Shown: piece after piece, positions 17,792-25,498 of the stretch
Numbering within the stretch: the stretch's first letter is position 1
How the letters are laid out: every line of letters starts with the position of its first letter
Assembly (NCBI GenBank): GCA_003427395.1
Contig: BFEA01001337.1
Location: forward strand, 16,110 to 41,607
Origin: Chara braunii
Lineage: Eukaryota; Streptophyta; Charophyceae; Charales; Characeae
Direction of reading: 5' to 3'
DNA length: 25,498 nt
Notes under the pieces: generated by a model
What the model was told of the DNA's origin: nothing
The model's database searches: none
What the model saw: only the letters and a program-made list of their open reading frames with translations
Made by a program: the position numbers and the translations under genes

Positions 17792-18090
17792 TAGTTCTGA
17801 GGTTCCCGGCGCGTCAGTTTTTGCTTCTTTTGCAGGGCTTTCCCTTTTACCGCGGCCAGCTTGGCAAGTGCGAACCGTTTTCGATCGACTTTACATTGTT
17901 GCAACATGCGATGGTTAGCTTGTTCCGATATGGACGAAAGGTGGCCGACCGGGAGTGGGGTGCGTTGATCGAGTGCTCGAACGATATCGAGTACATCGAT
18001 CTCCCCGGTAGTGAACGCGAGACCACCGGATTCCATTTCACTGTGGGATGGTCTCCATTCCGAGACCTCTTGTTCTTCGCCCACCGGCTA
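17791..18090 (-). pseudogene. pol: Pol segment between zinc knuckle and protease
   Basis: The frame 18084-17791 is in phase with the zinc-knuckle frame upstream, separated by a TAG at 18088. It is helical and charged (HRMLQQCKVDRKRFALAK, then KGKALQKKQK). No domain recognised. It ends just before the protease frame, which is shifted by one base. Confidence 0.5.
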
Positions 18091-18354
18091 GATTGCCCCA
18101 ATCATACCCAACCTCGGATATCCCAAGGATATAAACTGATCGAGCGGGATAAGATCTGCAGCCTCTTCAGTGGCGACCGCTGCAGACACTGCCCCGTCGG
18201 TCTCTTCTACCATCGTCCCTACCCGTCCTGGTCCGTTAGTTAGGGGAGCTGCCGCCGCGGGGGCTACTCCTATCCGTACCTGCCGCTGGGGGCAGTCTCT
18301 TGCCATATAGTCGGGCTGGTGACACGCGTAACACGTGTTTGTTCTGGGTTCCAT
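18088..18354 (-). pseudogene. gag: Gag nucleocapsid with mutated CCHC knuckle
   Basis: CYACHQPDYMARDC (18292-18333) has the spacing C-x2-C-x4-(H)-x4-C of a retroviral-type zinc knuckle that binds element RNA. The conserved His is Tyr (codon 18307-18309, one C to T change on the coding strand), so zinc binding should be lost. The frame is shifted relative to the Gag segment before it, with the shift near 18370. Ala/Pro-rich and then acidic sequence follows. Confidence 0.75.
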
Positions 18355-18368
18355 ATTTACACCAGCTC

Positions 18369-19332
18369 CTAGCCTCCTGCCGCTATGGCTGCAGCAGGTG
18401 CTCCGGTAAGGAAGGGGGCATCGCGGACATTAATAGGGCGCATGGAGCGCATTAGGATAAGCGCTTCCATTCGGGTATTGTACTCATGTTGTTCCTTCTT
18501 GCTTTCCTGCAGAAGGCTAACTAACGTGCGTGTGAGATCTAATATGGTGTTCGAATCGTCTGCCTTTCCTGTTGGGGCAGGTGCCTGAACAGGTATTCTT
18601 GCCACCGAGGGTCCTGCACCTCGATCGGGAGGGGGCCGTTGGGTTGCCACCTGCTCCAGGTAGGTAACGGGCCTGACACGAAGTCCATGTTTCGAATTTG
18701 TGTTGGAGCGCTGCTAATTCCATTTTTGCTCTAGTTAGCTCTGAAGAATCTCCTTCCTTAGTGTGGTCTTCCCCTTCAGGGAAGCTAGCGCCGAACTTCC
18801 TTTCCATTTCCTCAGTCGCGTCCATAATCTGCATCATAGTAAAGGTGATGGGGGAAAACTGCTTTCGCAATTTGTCCCGTAGCGCTCTACTTTTGAGTCC
18901 GTCTATGAAACAATCCCTTCCCATTTTTTCGTCCCTCTGGGATTTTACGAATAATCGGTAGAATCTGCTGCGGTACTCCGCGATGGATTCGAGGGGCTCC
19001 TGCACTCGGTCCTTAATCATGAACAACGCTTGCTCGAGGTGAATGTAGTTGAATCTGTGAAGGAAGTCTCTTTCAAAGGTAGGGAGATCAACCCATACAT
19101 AGGTACTAGACCAATGGTGGGTGTCGCCCCCTAACCGAGTCGGAATATGGATCCTGACTTCATCGTTGTTGTATTGTTGTGCTTGGAGCGTGGCAACCCA
19201 TGCTCCTGCCAAATGATGCGCAGGATCAAACAAGTATAGATCCGGCGGAGTTGCTGGTGCGCAGATACGTGCCGGTTGTGGGTGCGCAAGGCCAGCGGGG
19301 TTCACTGCCCCTTGTGCCTGATTAGCATTCAT
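18369..19332 (-). pseudogene. gag: Ty3-like gag (minus-strand copy)
   Basis: This is the main Gag/capsid region. The start chosen is the ATG at 19332 (MNANQAQ), which is conserved in the plus-strand copy. Homologous codons continue upstream to about 19440 (SDLA, VTRSRSA), so an earlier, perhaps non-AUG or spliced start is possible. Capsid blocks are TPPDLYLFDPAHHLAGAW, YVWVDLPTFERDFLHRF and LRKQFSPITFTMMQI. A frameshift near 18655 moves the reading to the frame 18650-18369 (DLTRTLVSLLQESKKEQHEY, coiled-coil-like), which leads to the nucleocapsid. The single 63-codon unit duplicated in the other copy is present once. Confidence 0.88.
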
Positions 19333-19495
19333 GTCATTGGCGAATCTGCCTGCAGACCTGCTCCGTGTTACTATGGGTTCACGTGCCGCCGGTGCCGGTG
19401 CGTTTCTCTGCGCGGATCGTCCCCTTCCCGGGATCGCCAGATCGGTTGAACTAAAGAACCGAGCCCCTTGTCAAACCCTTGTCTTGACACATGTC

Positions 19496-19508
19496 GGCTC
19501 CGATACCA
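19496..19508 (-). promoter_or_regulatory. Primer-binding site, tRNA-Met type, one mismatch
   Basis: On the minus strand this reads TGGTATCGGAGCC, differing from the plus-strand copy at one base. The preceding GAAGTTGCGCTGGGCGTGAG is identical in both copies, which fixes the LTR/leader border. Confidence 0.8.
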
Positions 19509-19720
19509 ACCTCACGCCCAGCGCAACTTCCTGTTTCGGAGTGTTAGGGGACCTAGAAGTGGGAAGAGGGGTGCGCCAAGGATTTTAAGAAAGTGGTGGT
19601 GGAGTCCCAGGTTGGAACTGGAATCTCCGGCATGAAGTTTCAGGGGGAGGAGTGCAAGTGTCTCGTTGTAGCTCAAAATCGGGGCGATCTCCGATCTCGC
19701 GGCTTGGGATGGGGATGTAT

Positions 19721-20257
19721 CTAATGTACAGGCGGAACACTATGAGTATCTCTTTGAGAGCGCATGTACCGTCGTCGGCCAATGCATGTCTCAGAGTCGG
19801 ATGAGGACGCTCGTAGTCGGAGACTGTGCTCTCGAAGCTCTGCTTCGGAGTGGGTTCGTCGGATGAATCCTGCTTCGCGATACTTGTTGTATTGTTGGCA
19901 CTCCGGGCACGGTGTGCAAAGCCAGCAACGAGCTATGGAGTCCCACGGAACAACCGTTAGGTGGTGATACGGGAGAAGGAAGTAATAGGGAGGAATATGG
20001 GTAGTAATAGCGACGAAGCCTGGGGTTAGATAATAGTGTCTATTGCGGGTGTCAGGATAGTTCGGAATTTGAGAATCTTGGTTTATCGCCCACTAGAAAT
20101 CGCCCCCGCACAGCCGATCGTTCTCTGTCTGATAGGGGTAGTCAGGATTTCATGAGTATCTCTGTCGCCTAAATTGTTCCCTCTCCCAATACGTCCGATA
20201 CTTTGGGTTCCTTAAGCTCTCGCGGTCGATGACCCAGAAGGGAGTTTCCACCGCCAT
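19721..20257 (-). pseudogene. LTR-internal conserved ORF (unknown protein), two stops
   Basis: It starts at an ATG (20255-20257, MAVETPFWVID) and runs about 178 codons to a TAG at 19721-19723, interrupted by a TGA at 20150-20152 and a TAG at 20093-20095. It shares with the plus-strand LTR the motifs PYxTENxRLC, PGFVxIxT, LPYHxLxVxPW and CTPCxxC. In this copy the cysteine cluster is CWLCTPCPEC, four Cys each two residues apart. The C-terminal third is Arg/Ser-rich. It lies within the LTR, after the TATA box and about 213 bp before the PBS, so it would be the first ORF on the genomic RNA. No known family recognised; zinc binding or nucleic-acid binding is a guess from composition. Confidence 0.6.
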
Positions 20258-21005
20258 ATCCTACTCAATGGACTTTAATTACATACATTCCAGACGAAGC
20301 AAGATCGCAGTTAGGCTTATGCAGACACGCGTGTATGTTGCAGACTCCGCTGTCGGACTTGCCGTCATACACGGGCGCTTGCGCAGGCCGACTGCTCAGG
20401 TCCTATCTTGTCGCACCGATAAGTCAGTGATGGGCGCTTCTGTCCATGCATCGGTTTGTCCCGTGTGTATGCAATTATTACCCTCATGCAACCATCATCA
20501 TTCCAAGTGAGATCCAATAAGTACATACATATCCATATCCTCATGCAAAAAGCAGCGAAATTTGAATTAAGGTAAATAAAATGTTATTGAACACAACAAA
20601 ATTGGAAATAAAAAACAACTCGAGAAAGGAGACACGAGTTCGTTCATCAACATGCAGACATGAAACAGAAAATCCGAGATGATTTACAAAGAAATCCGAA
20701 ACTGTCGCAACAAAATTGGCCAACGTTGGAGTCAAAATTACATAGAATGTAGGAAGAAAGACATTGTTCCACCATATCCCCGTTCCCCTCTCTCTCTCCC
20801 TCCCTATCTCTTTGCACCTTCCTGGTGCGGGCCTGCATGCCACAGTCCCTCGCGGCCACGCGTCAACCCCGCATACTCAGCACCAGCTCGTCGGATCGCC
20901 CGACTCTCTACTCAATGTCTTTCTGCTCGTTAGCCAATCCTCTCGACCGCGCTAACTTCGAAGTGGATTAGGTAGCCACCGTAGCCAATTAATCCCACTT
21001 GCGAA

Positions 21006-21012
21006 ATTTATA
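21006..21012 (-). promoter_or_regulatory. LTR B TATA box
   Basis: TATAAAT on the minus strand, about 747 bp from the LTR start. It aligns with the TATA boxes of LTR A and of the plus-strand LTR. Confidence 0.6.
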
Positions 21013-21760
21013 GCTTGTGCATCAGTGCGCAATAACCAGGATTGCCAGAGAGGAATAGGAGGAAGGAAGGAGGAAGTGCCTACGGCTGCATGGATGGGCC
21101 GCGGTGTGGGGGACGTAACCTCACTCCACACTTCGGTCCAGTCATGCACCGATCTGGCCAATGAGATAGAGAAGGGAGAACGCATGTAGTAACGTGGGAA
21201 AGAATATCAAGAAAGGGGAAGATCAGTTGCATCTCCGTCGGCAAAGAGAGAGCAAGAAGAGATTACAGTTGAGATTGGAGTTTAGGCGCGGCGGGAACAG
21301 AGCGCATGCCCAGGTGCAGCAAAGCGTGCGCAAGCAGGAAGCGATGTGCAGTTACATGCAAAAATTACGAGGCACCCAATTTCCTAGCCTACTTAGGAAG
21401 TTAGGATCCTATTTGCAAAAAGAAATTCCGAGAACCCGCACGGGCTCACCCTTAATTCAAAAATTCAGAGGGAATTCCCCGCGCAATTGTCGGTGCCAAA
21501 AGGCCGAACTTCTGCCGAAAAAGAAAGAAAAGAAAGAAAAATGACATTATGATAGCAGATATTATTCCCCTGCGTTCACTAAGGCACGAGCCAACTACCC
21601 CGAAGTTCACAACCACCGCCTCCCTTCTGTCGAGGGACCAAGAAGAAAACGTCGAAAAACCAAGGAGGGACTACCAGGCAATTTATCCCTGATCCCCTCT
21701 ATGTACCCCCAAACCTGGTTGCACAGAAGATGGCGCTTATCAGAAAAGAGCTCGTCACAT

Positions 21761-23392
21761 ACCAGGCCTGAGAAAGTGCTCCATCTTCTTCCAAACCACT
21801 TGATGGCCTTAGCCGAAAAACCCTTTTTTTAAACATGATATTCCCAATCTGTCGAGATGGCCTGTTTGATAGAATATTTGATCTCAGCTCTAACCATCGG
21901 CGGGGTAAGATGCTCACCCTTCCATACCCTCGCATTTCTGAGATTCCAGAGGGTCCATAATATGGCCCCTCTAATAGTCTCCTCAGCGTGAGCAAATTTG
22001 AACAGTAACATAGTTCTCCTGGCAGCTGTCCCTATGAGAATAAGTGAGTGTCCACCCCCGGAATCGGAACATCCAATTGTCTCCACTATTCCCAAAATGG
22101 CCTAGAAAGGTCACACTGTAACACAAAGTGTTGGATATCTTCCATTCGGATCCCTGAGCATATTCGACATTCCAGTACAGCGTACGTCGTTCTTCTAGCA
22201 CACCAGGTGCATTAACAACCAAAGCAAGCTTGCATGCTTGCTTACTGCTCGGTCCATTAGCTCCTTCCAAAAAGTTGGGAGGGCGGCTAACAGTCTTGTC
22301 AATGTGTCTGCAACCCATCACGTTGCCATCCATCTTCCGGCCACTGTCCAATTGACATCTGTTTGCGGTGTCATTATAAGGTATCCCAGTTTTGTGGTGT
22401 ATTCTGATAACCCAACCAATTCAGTGTTGCGCAATGGATGTTCCCACGCCCAGTCTCTAGGATCAATCGGTAGATTAAAAGCAGGGACCTGTAGGGAAAA
22501 CGATCTGTAGCTTTGTTTCTGTTCCAATGCACAAACCAGTGACAGTTGGTCAACCGCGGGAAGGGGAGCTGCTCCTGAGCAAGTTGCAGAGGCTCTCCAA
22601 GCGACGCAGCACCTCCTTGCACCTACCAACAAGTGGTAGGAATAGCCACCACCTCCGAATAATCGTCTATCTTCCAAACACAATCTGGCATTGCCTGTTG
22701 CGCTTGCTTGTACCTCATTCCTTTAGCCACCCCAGGTCCCATCCTCAATATGCATTCCCATTGCTGTGGGATAGCATTCTTCAACTGTTGCAACTTGCAA
22801 ATGCTCCACCTGATGCCACAATCCTAGCAGTCTCGGAGCCAAGGTCTCAACAGCTTTCCAATTAGCGGTCGCCGGTCGTCACATCCCAAATGTCAGCGAG
22901 AGTACCAATCCCTCGAGACATCCAAGCGTTCCCAAATTCCCCTGGTCCAAAACATCGAAAAGGAAGTCTTTCCGAATTAAGCAGGAACGGGTTGTTGAAC
23001 AGCGGCTGTGTCATCAGTCTTTCAAAAACAGGAGGAGGGGGTTGCAGTTTAGGGCAGACACCCCTCCAGGCTTTCAATATCCCTGCCCATATGTCGCGAG
23101 GCAGCCTCTTCCGCTGATAATCCGAAATGAGAATCGTTAGCCATATGCAACGAAGGTCTGTCCATTCCAACAAAGAAAAGAGCGAGAATTCAGCCAATTG
23201 CCGCCATGCACTACAATGGCTCTCCAAAATGGCCCACGGCACCCATCTCGCAAGGAGCGCCGCAATTTTCCATTCGAGATCCAGGATGGTCAATCCTCCA
23301 TAACATTTTGGTTGTGTTATGATCTGCCATGCCACCTTTGGCAGAAAGTTGTCATCATTGAGCTCTTAGTACCAGCACCTCTAGCACCGCCC

Positions 23393-23395
<3 letters not shown>
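21761..23395 (-). pseudogene. LINE ORF2 C-terminal fragment (thumb to zf-RVT/RN region)
   Basis: Minus-strand frames, broken by shifts and stops, read in order as the C-terminal half of a plant-type LINE ORF2. The segment from 23335 has KVAWQIITQPKCYGGLTILD, matching the conserved W-x-x-I-x-x-P-K-x-x-G-G-L region after RT. A middle segment follows (WECILRMGPGVAKGMRYK, near 22750), then a degenerate zinc-finger region near 22130-22180. Last is ILWTLWNLRNARVWKGE (within 22095-21829), the WxxWxxRN motif. No RT catalytic core is present, so it is 5'-truncated near a poly(A) tract at 23397. The 3' side is cut by LTR B. Confidence 0.72.

Positions 23396-23396
<1 letters not shown>

Positions 23397-23436
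<40 letters not shown>
23397..23436. repeat. Poly(A) tract, 40 nt
   Basis: An uninterrupted A-run between the LINE fragment and the first 464-bp repeat. It marks the breakpoint where the latter's left part is missing. Confidence 0.95.
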
Positions 23437-23438
<2 letters not shown>

Positions 23439-23897
23439 GAGTGCACGAGCACGTTTTCGATACCGCCATCTTTGGCAATTTTGCATTTTTGTTTGGCGTA
23501 GCTAAATGCCCTAAAAATTTGCAGATGTGTACTTCACATAATCAAAAATCCATTAAAAAAGTTTCAAAAAATAATAAAATAACTTAGACCCCAAACAAAA
23601 GTGAAAACAAGAAGTAAAAAGTGAAAACAAATGTGGGCGAGCACGTTTTGAGACCGCCATCTTTGGCAATTTTTTATTCTTATTTGGCTGAGTCAAATCA
23701 CGTCACAATTTATAGGCATGTACCTCACGTCATGGAGAACACACAAAAGACAAATCAGAAAAAAAAGTTATTTTTAGACCCCAAAATCATTTTTAGCGGG
23801 GGCGGAATGCCGTCGGGTTCGGACCCCATACCGGACCCCGAACGCCCGTACGTACGGAGGTTGGCCCGCGGACCTCCGTACGTACGGGTTGGTGACC

Positions 23898-23900
<3 letters not shown>
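23437..23900. mobile_element. 464-bp direct repeat, copy X1, truncated element
   Basis: It matches 24607-25070 along its full length. It holds two diverged subrepeats about 196 bp apart, each with ACCGCCATCTTTGGC (23462 and 23653), and ends with a perfect hairpin and GGTGACCCTG followed by (TA)n. It lacks the left terminus present in copy X2. No coding capacity. Confidence 0.85.
23845..23888. other. Perfect 17-bp stem, 10-nt loop hairpin
   Basis: CCCGTACGTACGGAGGT pairs exactly with ACCTCCGTACGTACGGG across TGGCCCGCGG. A less perfect version occupies 25014-25059 in the second copy. The position, 12 nt from the element end, suggests a structural terminus. Confidence 0.95.
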
Positions 23901-23932
<32 letters not shown>

Positions 23933-24391
23933 CTTGTGTATTGCTTACCCGAAAAAATCATATTCCCGTGCCTGGTCAAACCCCGCTCAAGGCACTTTGA
24001 GCGCGGGATTGAGTGGCGCTAAAAAACATGAGCGCCAACCACACACTCAATCAGCGCGCGGTTTCACAGGTTTGTGAACAATATTTGATGCCCCTCCTAC
24101 CACCTACCACTATTGGTTAAAGGGGACCTCCTGTTTTCAGCTCCTGACCAACTCCCCCCATAACTGAAATTAGGGTTTGGGGCTAGGCTACCAGCCGGGC
24201 CACCCAGGTCCCGGGTGGCCAGCCCATACAAGGACCAGAGAAGGTCTCATCCAAAAAAAAAAAAAAAAAAAAAAACTCGAAAAAATCCCCAAAACAAACG
24301 ATGTTATGCAGAAAAATAAACTGAACAACCTTTGCCTCAGTGTCACATCGAAATTCTTTACCAAATTAATATATATATATATATATATATA
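23901..24391. other. (TA)n tracts, small hairpins and poly(A); no gene
   Basis: (TA)n lies at 23901-23928 and again at 24368-24391. Between them are a hairpin at 24007-24053 (GATTGAGT/ACTCAATC outer, GGCGCT/AGCGCC inner), a hairpin near 24197-24222 (GGCCACCC/GGGTGGCC), and a 23-A run (24253-24275) after CAAGGACCAGAGAAGGTCTC that could be a retroposon tail. The ~75-bp segment near 24300-24368 is repeated, diverged, at about 24460-24535. Confidence 0.6.
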
Positions 24392-25070
24392 CAGGGTAAC
24401 CGGTGTTCGGGACGGGCCGAACGCCCGAACGTATGGGACCCCTTGGGGATGCCTGAAAAAACGATATGTTATGGAGAAAACGAAATTAAACAAGATTTGC
24501 CTGAGCATTACGTCCGAATTCCTTACCAAATTTGAAGTAAAAATAAAATACACAGAACAAATACTAATAATAAAAAATAAAAAAAATAAAAAGAGAATTA
24601 AATTTAGTGAGTGCGCGAGCATGTTTTCGACACCGCCATCTTTGGCGATTTTTCATTTTTTTTAGCATAGCTAAATGCCCTGAAAATTTACAGATGTGTA
24701 CTTCACATAATGCGAAAAACACTAAAAAAGTTTCAAAAAATAATAAAATTGTCTAGACCCCGAACTAAAGTGAAAACAAAAAGTCAAAAGTGAAAAAATA
24801 CGTGGGCGAGAACATTTTGACACCGCCATCTTTGGCGATTTTTAATGCTTATTTGGCTTAGCCAAATGACTTGAAAATTTACAGGCATGTACCTCACGTC
24901 ATAGAGAACTCACAAAAAAGAATTCAGAAAAAAACAAATATTTTTAGGGCCCGAAATACTTTTTGGCGGGGGCCGAACGCCATCGAGTTTGGACCCCGTA
25001 CGGGGCCCCGAACACCCGAACGTACGGAGGTCCGCCCGGGGGCCTCCGTACATACGGGCTGGTAACCCTG
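24392..25070. mobile_element. 679-bp TIR element in (TA)n, copy X2
   Basis: The left end CAGGGTAACC (24392-24401) and right end GGTAACCCTG (25061-25070) are inverted with one mismatch, and both abut (TA)n. Inside are the full 464-bp repeat (24607-25070) with two ACCGCCATCTTTGGC subrepeats (24632, 24822) and a terminal hairpin (25014-25059). There is no transposase, so it would be non-autonomous. Insertion at TA dinucleotides is suggested but hard to prove in a TA repeat. Confidence 0.6.
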
Positions 25071-25082
25071 TATATATATATA

Positions 25083-25125
25083 CTAGCTAAGCGCCCGCGG
25101 TGCGGGCAGTGCGGGCAATGCCCGC
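25083..25125 (-). mobile_element. Helitron-like 3' end
   Basis: Read on the minus strand: hairpin GCGGGC-ATT-GCCCGC (25125-25111), hairpin GCCCGC-ACC-GCGGGC (25107-25093), six bases, then CTAG at 25083 followed by T. Known Helitrons end in a subterminal GC hairpin about 10 nt before CTRR and insert between A and T. The element would extend rightward, probably beyond the window. Confidence 0.5.
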
Positions 25126-25367
25126 AAAAAAAATAAAAAAATAAAAAAAATAAAAAATAAAAAATAAAAAATGTCAGGCGCAAACCAACTGCTAAATTTC
25201 AACACTACTAACGAATTCAAGAAACAGAACACGCATATAGAGACAAAGAAAGGGGGAGAGAAAGAGAGAGAGAGAGAGAGGGAGAGAGAGGGAGAGAGGA
25301 GGGAGAGAGATAGAGAGACACAGATAAAGAGAGACAGAGAAGTAAGAAAAGAAGAATGCGATTGGAA
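25126..25367. repeat. A-rich tract and (GA)n microsatellite
   Basis: (AAAAAT)n-like A-rich DNA (25126-25170) is followed by unassigned sequence and an imperfect (GA)n run (about 25256-25317). No gene seen. Confidence 0.85.
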
Positions 25368-25498
25368 TTGCTTGGTCGGAAGGTGTCTGAAGTGGCTCGA
25401 TCGGTAGGTGCCTGGAATGGCTCGGTCAGTAGGTGCTTGGAGTGGCTTGGTGGGCAGTTGCTTGGAGTAACTCGGTGTGTAGGTGCTTGGAGTGGCTC
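25368..25498. repeat. 25-bp tandem array running off the window
   Basis: Units start at 25368, 25393, 25418, 25443, 25468 and 25493, with consensus TGGCTCGGTCNGTAGGTGCT plus TGGAG. The period is not a multiple of three, so it is not a protein repeat. Confidence 0.92.

Larger units (their letters stand above)
19509..21759 (-). mobile_element. LTR B (5' LTR of minus-strand element)
   Basis: Read on the minus strand, it starts TGTGACGAGCTC at 21759, has a TATA box at 21006-21012, a CT/GA-rich tract near 20785, the LTR-internal ORF 20257-19721, and ends at the PBS. Length is about 2.25 kb. The upper 1.2 kb matches LTR A closely and the whole matches the plus-strand LTR in blocks. The flank at 21761 is LINE sequence, so the element seems to have landed in, or been joined to, a LINE fragment. 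Confidence 0.75.

Noticed and set aside
17821-18243. 140-codon plus-strand frame
   Set aside because: Antisense to the zinc-knuckle and pre-protease segment, whose homology is on the minus strand.
23437-25070. CRISPR-like array from repeated ACCGCCATCTTTGGC words
   Set aside because: Only four copies at about 190 bp and larger spacing inside two long direct repeats in a eukaryotic context.

Overview
This window looks like repeat-dense nuclear DNA of a green plant or streptophyte alga. The reasons are Ty3-type retroelements with an initiator tRNA-Met primer site, LINE fragments with a plant-style C-terminal zf-RVT/RN region, a tRNA-derived SINE, foldback elements, a Helitron-like end, and many (GA)n, (TA)n and poly(A) tracts. 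A Chara-like genome is my guess; it cannot be proven from the sequence alone. I see no convincing intact host gene.

Layout. 1-1500: two decayed LINE ORF2 C-terminal fragments (minus strand) mixed with short tandem repeats. 1535-3570: three copies of one foldback family, a retroposon 3' end with 76 A, and a 49-bp tandem repeat. 3625-5330: microsatellites, two foldbacks and a nest of inverted repeats. 5505-5800: a tRNA-derived SINE. 6506-9930: the 5' end of a plus-strand Ty3-like element (long LTR, primer-binding site, gag) that stops abruptly. 9931-21759: a minus-strand element of the same family. Read from right to left it has LTR B, PBS, gag, CCHC knuckle, protease, RT, RNase H, a PHD-finger-like module, integrase, a third-ORF region and then a truncated LTR (A). 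21761-23395: another minus-strand LINE C-terminal fragment, joined directly to LTR B. 23437-25070: two 464-bp direct repeats, each ending in a long hairpin and (TA)n; the second lies in a 679-bp element with CAGGGTAACC-like termini. 25083-25498: a Helitron-like 3' end, a (GA)n tract and a 25-bp tandem array running off the window.

The two Ty3-like copies clearly share gag, PBS and LTR but are strongly diverged, and both are dead: frameshifts, TGA where Arg is expected, Asn for the first Asp of the RT YxDD box, and Tyr for the His of the zinc knuckle.

The two most interesting signals are these. (1) A protein-coding region of about 178 codons lies inside the long LTR, between the TATA box and the PBS, and is conserved at protein level between the two diverged copies. 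(2) A complete C4HC3 PHD-finger-like cysteine/histidine pattern lies in pol between RNase H and integrase. A third-ORF region with good splice-like signals follows the integrase.
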